From Billgrantia endophytica (GTDB taxonomy: Bacteria; Pseudomonadota; Gammaproteobacteria; Pseudomonadales; Halomonadaceae), in assembly GCF_002879615.1 (NCBI RefSeq), contig NZ_PNRF01000033.1, forward strand, positions 1-38,302: 38,302 bases of DNA, written 5' to 3'. The position numbers were made by a program, and so were the translations under genes. The notes under the pieces were generated by a model that was not told where the DNA came from, made no database searches, and worked only from the letters and a program-made list of their open reading frames with translations. Below are positions 16,192-23,935 of this stretch, piece after piece (positions within the stretch are counted from its first letter, which is position 1; every line of letters starts with the position of its first letter).

Positions 16192-17208
16192 ATGTCTCAG
16201 AAAACAGTCCCACTCGCCGTAGCCGGTATCGCCGGTGTCCTGCTGTCTTCCCTGGCCATGTCGCAACCGGTCCATGCCGAGGGCAAGATACGCATCGCCG
16301 AACAGTTCGGCATCACCTATCTGTTGCTGCATGTCGCTCGCGAGCAGGCGCTGATCGAGAAGCATGGCGCCGAGCGTGGTGTCGACATCGAGGTCGAGTG
16401 GCTGCAGCTTTCCGGGGGGGCGGCGGTCAACGATGCGCTGCTTTCCGGCGCCATCGACATCGCCGGTGCCGGCGTCGGTCCGCTCTTGACCATATGGGAT
16501 CGTACCCATGGCAATCAGGGCGTGAAGGGGGTGGCATCGCTGGGTGAGTTCCCCAACTTCCTGATTACCAACAACCCCGAGGTGCGGCACCTCGAGGATT
16601 TCGGGCCGAACGATCGGATCGCGGTGCCGGCCGTGGGCGTATCGATTCAGTCGCGCTTCCTGCAGAAGGCCGTTGCCGATATCCATGGCGTGGAGGCGTT
16701 CGATCAGCTCGAAGGCAATACCGTGGCATTGCCGCATCCGGATGCCACCGCCGCGCTGATTTCCGGAGGTACCGAAATCACCGCGCACTTCTCGGCGATT
16801 CCGTTCCAGTATCAGGCGCTGGAGCATGACGGTATCCATACGGTGATCGACTCCTACGAGATTCTTGGTGGCCCCGTGTCGCCAACGGTGCTGTATGCCA
16901 CCGAGTCTTACCGCAACGACAATCCCGAGACCTATGCCGCCTTTCTCGATGCCCTGGCAGAGGCGCAGGCGTATATCGAGAGCGATCCTGCCGGCGCCGC
17001 CGATATCTACCGCGATGTGACCGGCACCCAGTTGGAACAGGCGTTCCTCGAGTCGCTGATTACCGACGAGCAGGTGAGTTTCTCGCTGGTGCCGCGCAAC
17101 ACCTACCCCATCGCCGAGTTCCTCCACGCGGTGGGTGCGATCCGCAATGAGCCGGTTTCCTGGCAGGACTATTTCTTCGATGACGTACATGGCTGGGAGG
17201 GCAGCTGA
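16192..17208 (+). CDS. ABC importer substrate-binding protein (SsuA/NMT1-like)
   Basis: A 338-residue periplasmic solute-binding protein. A classic Sec signal occupies residues 1-29 (Lys near the start, a hydrophobic Ala/Gly/Val/Leu core, and VHAEG at the probable cleavage site). The mature part begins KIRIAEQFGITYLLLHVA and has the type II binding-protein layout of the nitrate/sulfonate/thiamine-precursor group (NMT1/THI5-like, SsuA, TauA). The GAIDIAGAGVGPLLTIWD stretch is a typical ligand-pocket loop. Length is normal. The ATPase gene begins two bases after the stop. The ligand cannot be read from sequence; candidates are a sulfonate or a small organic nitrogen compound, given the neighbouring TauD-family gene and methylamine locus. 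Confidence 0.88.
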   Translation: MSQKTVPLAVAGIAGVLLSSLAMSQPVHAEGKIRIAEQFGITYLLLHVAREQALIEKHGAERGVDIEVEWLQLSGGAAVNDALLSGAIDIAGAGVGPLLTIWDRTHGNQGVKGVASLGEFPNFLITNNPEVRHLEDFGPNDRIAVPAVGVSIQSRFLQKAVADIHGVEAFDQLEGNTVALPHPDATAALISGGTEITAHFSAIPFQYQALEHDGIHTVIDSYEILGGPVSPTVLYATESYRNDNPETYAAFLDALAEAQAYIESDPAGAADIYRDVTGTQLEQAFLESLITDEQVSFSLVPRNTYPIAEFLHAVGAIRNEPVSWQDYFFDDVHGWEGS

Positions 17209-17209
17209 G

Positions 17210-18091
17210 ATGGTGCCATCCCTTGCACTGAGACGGGCGGCGGATCAGGCCGGCGCAACGCACCCCGAGGTATCGAGTCGCGCTGGGGCTGTGTCGCCGG
17301 TCGCCGCGCCGCGGCTCGTGGTGGACAACGTCACGCTGGAATATCGCACGCCGCGCCATGTGGTGAAGGCGACCCAGCAGGTCAGTTTCGCGGTGCAGGA
17401 GCGGGATCGCTTCGTGCTGCTGGGCCCGTCGGGCTGCGGCAAGTCCACCCTGCTCAAGGCGGTGGCAGGCTTTCTCACCCCGGCCGAAGGCGAGATTCGC
17501 CTGGACGGACGCGCCGTTCGCGGGCCAGGACCCGACCGTATCGTGGTGTTCCAGGAGTTCGACCAGTTGCCACCGTGGAAGACGGTCAAGCAGAACGTGA
17601 TGTTCCCGCTGCTGGCTTCGAGAACGCTGAGGCGCCGCGAGGCCGAGGCGCGGGCCCTCGAGACGCTGGAAAAGGTCGGCCTGACGCCGTTCGCCGATGC
17701 CTATCCGCATACCCTCTCGGGCGGCATGAAGCAGCGCGTGGCGATTGCTCGGGCGCTGGCCATGCAGCCGCGAATCCTGCTGATGGACGAGCCCTTCGCC
17801 GCACTGGATGCCTTGACCCGGCGCAAGATGCAGGAGGAGCTGCTGACGCTGTGGAAGGAGGTGGGGTTCACCCTGCTGTTCGTGACCCATTCCATCGAGG
17901 AGGCGCAGGTGGTCGGCAACCGTGTGTTGCTGTTGTCGCCACACCCTGGCCGAGTGCGTGCCGAGCTGGGATGCGAAGAAGATAGCCTGGAAAGTGCTGG
18001 CAGCGAAGCGACCCGGGCACGCACTCGGCAGATTCATACGCTGCTGTTCGAGCATGCCACCAACGGCAATGCCGAAGGAGCCTACCCATGA
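17210..18091 (+). CDS. ABC importer ATP-binding protein (SsuB/TauB-like)
   Basis: A 293-residue ATPase. It shows Walker A GPSGCGKST (72-80), the Q-loop in VVFQEFDQLPPW, the signature LSGGMKQR, Walker B ILLMDEPFAALD and the switch His in FVTHSIEEA. The Q-loop context and overall form match the SsuB/TauB/NrtD group that pairs with SsuA-type binding proteins. An N-terminal extension of about 35 low-complexity residues precedes the domain. ATG 17210 is used because GGGAGG lies upstream; the frame is open further upstream only inside the binding-protein gene. Coupled to its neighbours on both sides. Confidence 0.9.
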   Translation: MVPSLALRRAADQAGATHPEVSSRAGAVSPVAAPRLVVDNVTLEYRTPRHVVKATQQVSFAVQERDRFVLLGPSGCGKSTLLKAVAGFLTPAEGEIRLDGRAVRGPGPDRIVVFQEFDQLPPWKTVKQNVMFPLLASRTLRRREAEARALETLEKVGLTPFADAYPHTLSGGMKQRVAIARALAMQPRILLMDEPFAALDALTRRKMQEELLTLWKEVGFTLLFVTHSIEEAQVVGNRVLLLSPHPGRVRAELGCEEDSLESAGSEATRARTRQIHTLLFEHATNGNAEGAYP

Positions 18092-18975
18092 CACAGCATG
18101 GCTTGCCATCAGGCGTTGGCATTCGTCGGGACCGTGTCTTCGACCTGCCGCCGGTGGATACCCGCGACCTGCTGGCGGACCGCCACTGGTGGCAGCGCGT
18201 CTGGGATCAAGGTGCCGTGCGCAAGGCGGTCATCCTGGTCGCCCTGGTGCTGCTATGGGAAGCGGCGGCACGCTATCAGGCCAATCCACTGCTGCTGCCG
18301 AGCGCCGGCGATACCGCCAGCGCGCTGTGGAACGGCCTGGCATCGGGCGTCCTGTTCTCGCGGATCAACGCTTCGCTGTCGGTTCTGCTCAAGGGTTATG
18401 CGCTGGGGGCCCTGCTGGCCCTGGCGCTGACCACCCTGGCGGTCTCGACCCGTATTGGCCGTGACCTGCTCAGTACCCTGACGTCGATGTTCAGCCCGCT
18501 GCCGGCGATTGCCCTGCTGCCGCTGGCGCTGCTGTGGTTCGGCCTTGGCGAGGCCAGCCTGATCTTCGTGCTGGTGCACTCGGTGCTGTGGGCCATGGCG
18601 GTCAATATCCACCAGGGGTTCCAGGGCGTGTCCGAGACCCTGCGCATGGCCGGGCGCAACTATGGGCTGCGTGGTCTGCGCTACGTGGCCTTCATCCTGA
18701 TCCCGGCGGCGCTGCCTTCACTGCTGGCCGGGCTCAGGATCGGCTGGGCGTTTGCCTGGCGCACCCTGATCGCCGCGGAACTGGTGTTCGGCGCGTCATC
18801 CGGCCAGGGCGGGCTCGGCTGGTACATCTTCCAGAACCGCAACGAACTCTATACCGACAACGTCTTTGCCGGCCTGGTGGTGGTGATCCTGATCGGCTTG
18901 CTGGTGGAGAACCTGTTCTTCGATACGGTCGAGCGGGTGACCGTACGTCGCTGGGGTATACAGACCTCGTCCTGA
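18088..18975 (+). CDS. ABC importer permease (SsuC/TauC-like)
   Basis: A 295-residue inner-membrane permease with about six hydrophobic segments, the first around residues 50-62 (KAVILVALVLLWEAAARY). The cytoplasmic EAA-type loop that meets the ATPase is seen in GVSETLRMAGRNYGLRG. The N-terminal 45 residues are polar and cytoplasmic. Its ATG overlaps the ATPase stop by 4 bases. It resembles the SsuC/TauC/NrtB group. Downstream, a degenerate EAL-domain gene follows after 32 bp on the same strand. Confidence 0.9.
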   Translation: MTQHGLPSGVGIRRDRVFDLPPVDTRDLLADRHWWQRVWDQGAVRKAVILVALVLLWEAAARYQANPLLLPSAGDTASALWNGLASGVLFSRINASLSVLLKGYALGALLALALTTLAVSTRIGRDLLSTLTSMFSPLPAIALLPLALLWFGLGEASLIFVLVHSVLWAMAVNIHQGFQGVSETLRMAGRNYGLRGLRYVAFILIPAALPSLLAGLRIGWAFAWRTLIAAELVFGASSGQGGLGWYIFQNRNELYTDNVFAGLVVVILIGLLVENLFFDTVERVTVRRWGIQTSS

Positions 18976-19007
18976 TTGAACGTCTCTTGATACCGGAGGC
19001 TGATGCC

Positions 19008-19844
19008 ATGCCACTGACCCAGGTGATCGACTACTTCAATGCCCACCTAGAGGCTTTCAACCCTGCCGCCAGCCTGCGTCGCCACGCCTGCTTCCACTAT
19101 CGGCAGGGGCGGGTATGGGGCGTGCTGCATGAAATGACGCTGTACCCTTCCCAGCATCCCATTCTCGATCTCGACCGTCTGGATATCGCCGCCTGGGAAG
19201 CCACCGTGGTGGTCGAGGGCGGGAATGGACAACAACGCCCGCGCCCCGCCGAGTCGCTGTACTTCCTTTCCTGGGACAAGGAAGACGTGATCTTTCTCGA
19301 TCGCTTCCTGCGCGTTCTGCACGCACTGAATCATCTGGCGGAACACGGTGCGGATGCCGCGCCGTTGGTCGTCGACGTGCATTGGCGACATGTCCAGGCG
19401 GTGGAGGCATCGCACGGCTCGGTATTCGAATCGCTGCTGGCGCGACTTGGGCTGTATCCCGAGCAGGTAGTGCTGCGCTTGAGCGGAAGTGTATTGCTGG
19501 CGGAGACGCATGCCCGCCAGGCGGCGCAGAGCTTTCACCGCAGAGGCTATCCCTTGCTGGCTCAAGGCGTCGCGCTGGGTACGCGAGACGTGGACTGGCA
19601 AGCGTTGAAGGCGAGTGGTGTCCGCTGGGTCACGCCGGATGGCAGCGCTCTGCGTCTGGCGAGGGAAAGCCGGGAGCATTTCCCCAGGCTGGCGCAATGG
19701 AGCCGCGATGCCCGGGCCGCCGGCATGCAGGTCTGGTGGCCAGGGCTCGAGCGCCCCGGTGATCTGGGCATCATGTCACAGCTTGAGCCGACCCGGGTCA
19801 GCGGTAGCCTGCTGGAGGCGTTCGTGAAGGCCGAGCGAGCGTAA
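19008..19844 (+). CDS. degenerate EAL-domain-like protein
   Basis: A 278-residue protein whose C-terminal half reads like an EAL (cyclic-di-GMP phosphodiesterase) domain that has lost its active site. PEQVVLRLSGSVLL corresponds to the usual VVLEISE strand, FHRRGYPLLAQGVALGTRD to the LDDFGTG region, and AGMQVWWPGLERPGDL to the VVAEGVE strand, but the catalytic Glu, Asp and Lys positions are replaced and no EAL motif is seen at the N-terminus. It is probably non-catalytic, perhaps a binding or protein-interaction module. ATG 19008 follows CGGAGG. It sits 32 bp after the permease, so it may share that transcript. A diguanylate cyclase gene lies 400 bp downstream. The domain call is my own visual alignment. 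Confidence 0.6.
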   Translation: MPLTQVIDYFNAHLEAFNPAASLRRHACFHYRQGRVWGVLHEMTLYPSQHPILDLDRLDIAAWEATVVVEGGNGQQRPRPAESLYFLSWDKEDVIFLDRFLRVLHALNHLAEHGADAAPLVVDVHWRHVQAVEASHGSVFESLLARLGLYPEQVVLRLSGSVLLAETHARQAAQSFHRRGYPLLAQGVALGTRDVDWQALKASGVRWVTPDGSALRLARESREHFPRLAQWSRDARAAGMQVWWPGLERPGDLGIMSQLEPTRVSGSLLEAFVKAERA

Positions 19845-19903
19845 GCGAGGTCATGAAGCCTTGATCCGATGGGATGGGTAGAGGTTGTCGAAGTGGCTGG
19901 TGC

Positions 19904-20013
19904 GAGAATGCCATCGTCTACGCGACGGCGCGGCACCAGGGGGCCGAGCTGCTTACCTGCGATAGCCCTTCAAAGGGCTACCGGACGTGGCGTTGTTTGC
20001 CAAGACCGCTTGA
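19904..20013 (+). pseudogene. remnant of a PIN-domain (VapC-like) toxin, C-terminal end
   Basis: The frame from 19904 reads ENAIVYATARHQGAELLTCD. This matches the end of PIN-domain toxins, where an Asp-x-Ile/Ala-Tyr-Ala-Thr-Ala helix precedes a Leu-Leu/Val-Thr-Cys/Ser-Asp strand. After 19963 the match continues only in another frame (FKGLPDVALFAKTA then TGA at 20011). So the piece has a frameshift, and the first acidic residue is Glu-Asn instead of Asp. No upstream part of the toxin and no antitoxin is present. It is a decayed fragment in the 408-bp gap between the EAL-like gene and the cyclase gene; nothing else is recognised there. Confidence 0.55.
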
Positions 20014-20252
20014 GAGGGTGAATGTCGGGAAACGGCAGCGCCATGAAATCGGGGAAGCGGGTTTCCAGGGCTTCCTTCCAGGGGCTGTCGTGGTCGTCGA
20101 TGAAAGCGCTGGTGACCATGTGCCTGGCTCATGCGGCGGAGTACGTGATGAGCATAACATGGCTGCGTGCCCGCCCTTTTGCTCGACCGGCGGATGTCCA
20201 AACCAGTACATTCGGAGTCATCCATTTTCCAGAAAGGTTTGGAGAGTATGCG

Positions 20253-22163
20253 ATGACGCCGCACCGGCCTCCGGGAGACGGCCCTCATGGGTCGCCTTCC
20301 GCACAGGCATCCTGGCGCTACCACGCCGGTACTCCGTTGAATCTGCTCATCACATTGGTGTGCATTGTCGCGATTGTCGGTATCTGGCTGGCCACGTTGC
20401 AGCGCATCGCGTTCGAACGTGAACAGGCGGTGGCCGCTGCCATGCAATCGAATACGAATCTTGCCATTGCCTTCGAACAGCAGGTCTTTCGCACTCTGAA
20501 GGCTGCCGAGCAGGTCGCTGCGTTCGTGCGGGAGCAGTACCGCCAGCAGGGTTCCGGCATCGACTTGCGGCAGTGGGTCGAGCAGCGTGTCATACGAGAG
20601 GCGATGTTCACCATCATCAGCGTGGTGAATGAAGCAGGCGACATCGTCAGCAGCAGCCAGGAGACTGGCCGGGTGAACTACGCCGATCGTGAGTTCTTCC
20701 AGGCACAACACGAGGGATCCGGAGATGCATTGTTCGTCAGCGAACCGGTACTGGGGCGTGTTTCCGGTCGCTGGCAAATTCCCATGTCGCTGCGCATTTC
20801 CCGACCCGATGGTGGCTTCGGGGGTGTGGTAGTGATGTCGGTCGATCCGTCCAACTTCACCGATTTCTATCGCCAGGCCGACCTCGGGGGCCAAGGCCTG
20901 CTGGAGCTGACCGGTTTCGATGGTATCGTGCGCGGCCGCAAGATCGGTAGCCAGCACAGTTTCGGCCTGGATGCGCGGAGGCTCGACTGGTTCCAGCGCC
21001 GGGCGACGGCGCCCGAAGGTGAGTTCGTGGAGTGGGGTGATGCAACTGATGGTGTCGCGCGCATCATCAGCTACCGGAGCATGGCGGGCTACCCGTTGAT
21101 GGTGACCGTGGGGACCGCCTATGCCGATGAACTGGGGCCGGTTCTGCAGCGGCGGTCTGGCTACCTGGCGATGGCGGGCGGGGCGACCGCGGCGCTGCTG
21201 GTGTTCGCCGCCCTGCTGATGCTGGTGCTGGCGCGCCAACGTGCCGTGGCTGACGCATTGCAGGTCAGTGAAGCGCTGTTTCGGGCCACGTTCCACCAGG
21301 CCGCCATGGGTATCGCGCACATTGCACCCGATGGACGCATACTGGGTGCCAACGACAAGTTCTGCCGTATGCTGGGCTACAGCAGCGACGAGTTGCGGGC
21401 GCGCACAGTGTTCGAGTTGAGTGACAGGGATCACCGCGACCAGGCCCGGCAGTTCCTGATGCACCGCCTGTCGGCCCATTCGCCAGTCTCTTCGCCGGAA
21501 ATCGAGAAACCCTATCGGCGCAGGGATGGCTCTGTCCTGTGGGTATGCGAGGCGCTGGGCGTCGTGAAGGACCCGCAAGGTCGTCCGGACTTCCTGGTAG
21601 CTGTCACGCAAGACATCACTGCCCGCAAGGATCTGGAGGCGCGCCTTTCGCACGATGCGTTGCACGATGCACTGACCGGATTGCCCAACCGCGTGATGTT
21701 TCAGGACCGGCTCGCCCAGGCGCTGGTATCGGCGCGCCGACACGAGAGGCTGACCGCCGTTCTCTTCATCGATCTCGACGGGTTCAAGGCGGTCAACGAT
21801 AGCCGTGGCCATGCGGCCGGCGATGCGTTGTTGCAGCAGGTCGCCCGACGCCTGGCAGACTGCATTCGCGCCGAAGACACGGTTTCACGCATCGGCGGCG
21901 ACGAGTTCGGCATCGTGCTGGCGACAGTGGCCAAGGAGGAGGATTGCGAGGTTGTTGCCTCCAATATCATCGACGCTCTATCGATGCCATTCGACCTCGA
22001 CGGCGTGCCGGTCCACATTTCGGCCAGTGTGGGGGCGGCGTTGTTCCCCGTTCATGGTAACGACATGGCTGCCTTGGTGGCTCACGCCGATACGGCCATG
22101 TATTCCGCCAAGAACGCCGGCAAGAACCGGTTCAGTTGGGAGGCTCTGCACAATGGCCGCTAG
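20253..22163 (+). CDS. membrane-anchored diguanylate cyclase (Cache-PAS-GGDEF)
   Basis: A 636-residue cyclase that makes cyclic di-GMP. Layout: a short cytoplasmic N-terminus, transmembrane helix at about 29-49, a periplasmic Cache-type sensor (about 50-300, with YADREFFQ and VSEPVLGRVSGRW typical of dCache domains that bind small ligands), a second helix at about 304-327, a PAS domain (about 335-458, ending VTQDITARKDLEARL), and a GGDEF domain (465-632). The active site is intact as GGDEF at 548-552. RAED at 539-542 is a canonical inhibitory I-site five residues before it. ATG 20253 follows GGAGAG; an upstream in-frame ATG at 20022 would add an Arg-rich, unlikely extension. Monocistronic by appearance. 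Confidence 0.93.
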   Translation: MTPHRPPGDGPHGSPSAQASWRYHAGTPLNLLITLVCIVAIVGIWLATLQRIAFEREQAVAAAMQSNTNLAIAFEQQVFRTLKAAEQVAAFVREQYRQQGSGIDLRQWVEQRVIREAMFTIISVVNEAGDIVSSSQETGRVNYADREFFQAQHEGSGDALFVSEPVLGRVSGRWQIPMSLRISRPDGGFGGVVVMSVDPSNFTDFYRQADLGGQGLLELTGFDGIVRGRKIGSQHSFGLDARRLDWFQRRATAPEGEFVEWGDATDGVARIISYRSMAGYPLMVTVGTAYADELGPVLQRRSGYLAMAGGATAALLVFAALLMLVLARQRAVADALQVSEALFRATFHQAAMGIAHIAPDGRILGANDKFCRMLGYSSDELRARTVFELSDRDHRDQARQFLMHRLSAHSPVSSPEIEKPYRRRDGSVLWVCEALGVVKDPQGRPDFLVAVTQDITARKDLEARLSHDALHDALTGLPNRVMFQDRLAQALVSARRHERLTAVLFIDLDGFKAVNDSRGHAAGDALLQQVARRLADCIRAEDTVSRIGGDEFGIVLATVAKEEDCEVVASNIIDALSMPFDLDGVPVHISASVGAALFPVHGNDMAALVAHADTAMYSAKNAGKNRFSWEALHNGR

Positions 22164-22164
22164 A

Positions 22165-22236
22165 AGCCTGTCGGATTTGACCGATCGTCACGAAAGACCG
22201 GATCTCGCAGTAGATCAGCGTTAAGTCCGACAGGCT
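22165..22236. repeat. imperfect inverted repeat, REP/MITE-like
   Basis: Arms AGCCTGTCGGATTT (22165-22178) and AAGTCCGACAGGCT (22223-22236) pair over 14 bases with one mismatch and enclose about 44 bases that contain further short dyads (for example GACCGATCGTC). It starts one base after the cyclase stop codon. The structure could be a REP-like extragenic repeat or a stem that ends the cyclase transcript, though there is no T run. Bases 22237-22370 show nothing else I recognise. Confidence 0.55.
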
Positions 22237-22370
22237 CTCCTGGGGCCGGGTCCGTTGAGGGGCCTCGGCGGAGGCCGCTTCTGGCGCATCGCGAGAACCC
22301 GTGCCCCGCACGATCCACTGGTCGCGTTGGAATGCACGGTAGGCCCATTGCCGCTTAGAATGGTCGTCTC

Positions 22371-23330
22371 ATGGAGCATCAATGGAACGCCGGAATGACC
22401 GACAAGACATCGCGCGACAGCGTCGTGGCGGACTGGCCGCTCGGTGCCGTGGTCACTGGACTGCGGCAGGTTCGACGGGAGTGGCGTGAACGCCAGGGGC
22501 GAGCCCCCGATCTGGGGAGCCGTGAGTTGCCGGCTCATCATGCCATTCATGAGGTGGTCGATGCCCTCTGCGGCATTCTGTTCCCCATGCGACTGGGGCC
22601 TCCCGACCTGACCAAGGAAAGCGAAGACTATTATGTGGGGCATCAGCTTGGCCATGCGCTGACGGTGCTGCATGGCCAGGTCAAGCTGGAATTGAACTAC
22701 CGGGCATCGCATGCCCCGACATCGGAGCACGACGCCGAGGCTCGAGCCCTGGTGAAGCGTTTCGCCACCTTGCTGCCGGAACTCCGCCGGCAGCTGGATC
22801 AGGACGTGATTGCGGCCTACCGCGGGGACCCGGCGGCCACCTGCGTCGACGAGATACTCATCTGCTATCCGGGGGTGCTGGCGATCATCCATCACCGGAT
22901 CGCGCACGAGTTCTACAAGGCGGGGTTGCCGCTGGTGGCCAGGATCGTCGCGGAGAAGGCACACTCGGCGACCGGGATCGATATTCACCCCGGTGCGACC
23001 ATCGGCCATCAGTTCTTCATCGATCACGGAACGGGCGTCGTCATCGGCGAGACGGCCATCATCGGTGACCGTGTCAGGCTCTATCAGGCGGTGACACTGG
23101 GGGCGGTCAGGTTCGACGAGAACGGCGATGGCTCGCTGAAGAAGGGCGAACCGCGCCATCCCATCGTCGAGGACGATGTGGTCATCTACGCCGGTGCCAC
23201 GGTACTGGGCCGGATTACCATCGGTCAGGGTTCGACCATCGGCGGTAACGTCTGGCTGACCCGCAGCGTACCCGCGGGGAGCCAGATCACTCAGGCGATG
23301 CTGCGCCAGTCGCATGAGGGAGATGGCTAG
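22371..23330 (+). CDS. epsC: serine O-acetyltransferase, EpsC type
   Basis: A 319-residue serine acetyltransferase that makes O-acetylserine for cysteine synthesis. The EpsC-like N-terminal helical domain (about 1-180, with DEILICYPGVLAIIHHRIAHE) is followed by a left-handed beta-helix with hexapeptide repeats (GIDIHPGATIGHQFFIDHGTGVVIGETAIIGD, 204-235) carrying the catalytic His of the DHGTG segment. The C-terminus includes GATVLGRITIGQGSTIGGNVWL. ATG 22371 lacks a clear ribosome site; the in-frame ATG at 22395 follows GGAACGCCGGA and may be the true start (311 residues). It fits the sulfate-uptake operon 600 bp downstream, although that operon is on the other strand. Confidence 0.92.
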   Translation: MEHQWNAGMTDKTSRDSVVADWPLGAVVTGLRQVRREWRERQGRAPDLGSRELPAHHAIHEVVDALCGILFPMRLGPPDLTKESEDYYVGHQLGHALTVLHGQVKLELNYRASHAPTSEHDAEARALVKRFATLLPELRRQLDQDVIAAYRGDPAATCVDEILICYPGVLAIIHHRIAHEFYKAGLPLVARIVAEKAHSATGIDIHPGATIGHQFFIDHGTGVVIGETAIIGDRVRLYQAVTLGAVRFDENGDGSLKKGEPRHPIVEDDVVIYAGATVLGRITIGQGSTIGGNVWLTRSVPAGSQITQAMLRQSHEGDG

Positions 23331-23343
23331 TGTGGGTATCCAG

Positions 23344-23394
23344 CACTCACCCGATACCACCAACTGGAAGCTGGTATCGGATAGCCCGTGAGTG
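23344..23394. repeat. compound hairpin downstream of epsC
   Basis: An inner 9-bp perfect stem (CCGATACCA 23351-23359 / TGGTATCGG 23372-23380, 12-nt loop) is nested in an outer 7-bp pair (CACTCAC 23344-23350 / GTGAGTG 23388-23394) with a 7-nt bulge on one side. It begins 13 bp after the epsC stop. Without a T run it is not a standard terminator; it could still stop or stabilise the transcript, or be an operator. Confidence 0.45.
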
Positions 23395-23732
23395 AACTTG
23401 CTTATTCGATGGTGGAAACATTGTGGCTTGCCGTTATTGGTCATTTGAACCTTGGCAGCGGAATTTTGAAGGGTGGTAGCGGTAGCACTCGTTTCAGGCG
23501 TCATCTTGGTGAGGGCAAGGACGAGGCCTGCTACCGGGTCATCACGCCTGCCTTCGCCGGCACACCATTGTCTGGCATGGGTGCTGCGCGGCAGGGAGGC
23601 CGCTTCAACCGGCCTGGGCAGGAGGCACTGTATCTGTCGGCGGATGATGCGACGGTGCGCTGCAGAAAATCGCTTCCCGCACGGAAGCCTGATGGCTTTC
23701 GTCACTCCTCCTTCAGCCACGGCAGACGATGA
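23388..23732 (+). pseudogene. broken RES-domain toxin
   Basis: The segment CYRVITPAFAGTPLSG with GMGAARQGGRFNRPGQEALYLSADDAT (about 23530-23650) is the N-terminal signature of RES-domain toxins of the RES-Xre systems (Arg in the YR motif, the GGRFNRPG loop and the YLS strand). After YLSADDAT the frame becomes unlike the family and stops at 23732. A continuation resembling the family (AENRFPHGSLMAFVT) is seen in another frame, so a frameshift near 23650 is likely. The usual downstream half with Glu and Ser motifs is missing, and there is no Xre-type antitoxin gene upstream. I read it as an inactivated remnant. Confidence 0.6.
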
Positions 23733-23935
23733 AGCCGTGCATCGTGGGCGTCGGCGAGTTCGATCAATCCCGCGGCCTGGAATGGATTTTTTGTCATTTG
23801 ATTCCAGAATTCAAAAGGCTGCAGATTCAGACCCAGGCCATGTAACGCGTTACCGGGTTTCGGTGATTGCCGTTGTCGACGACATCCTCCATGACCTTCG
23901 GCAAGATGATGGTAATGGCTCAGTGGCATCGGCAT
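23702..23935 (-). CDS. possible small open reading frame coupled to cysA, unknown
   Basis: A 77-residue frame whose ATG (23935) shares a base with the cysA TGA in the arrangement TGATG, as in translationally coupled genes. The N-terminal half is compositionally like noise (His, Arg, Gly), but the end, FEFWNQMTKNPFQAAGL followed by IELADAHDARLHRLPWLKEE, looks protein-like. It overlaps the broken RES frame on the other strand by 31 bp. I do not recognise a family, and other frames through this AT-richer stretch also look partly plausible, so this is a weak call. Confidence 0.2.
   Translation of the reverse strand: MPMPLSHYHHLAEGHGGCRRQRQSPKPGNALHGLGLNLQPFEFWNQMTKNPFQAAGLIELADAHDARLHRLPWLKEE

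Noticed and set aside
19953..21812. 619-codon open frame on the minus strand opposite the cyclase gene
   Set aside because: It is antisense to the clearly conserved Cache-PAS-GGDEF protein and has no recognisable motif.
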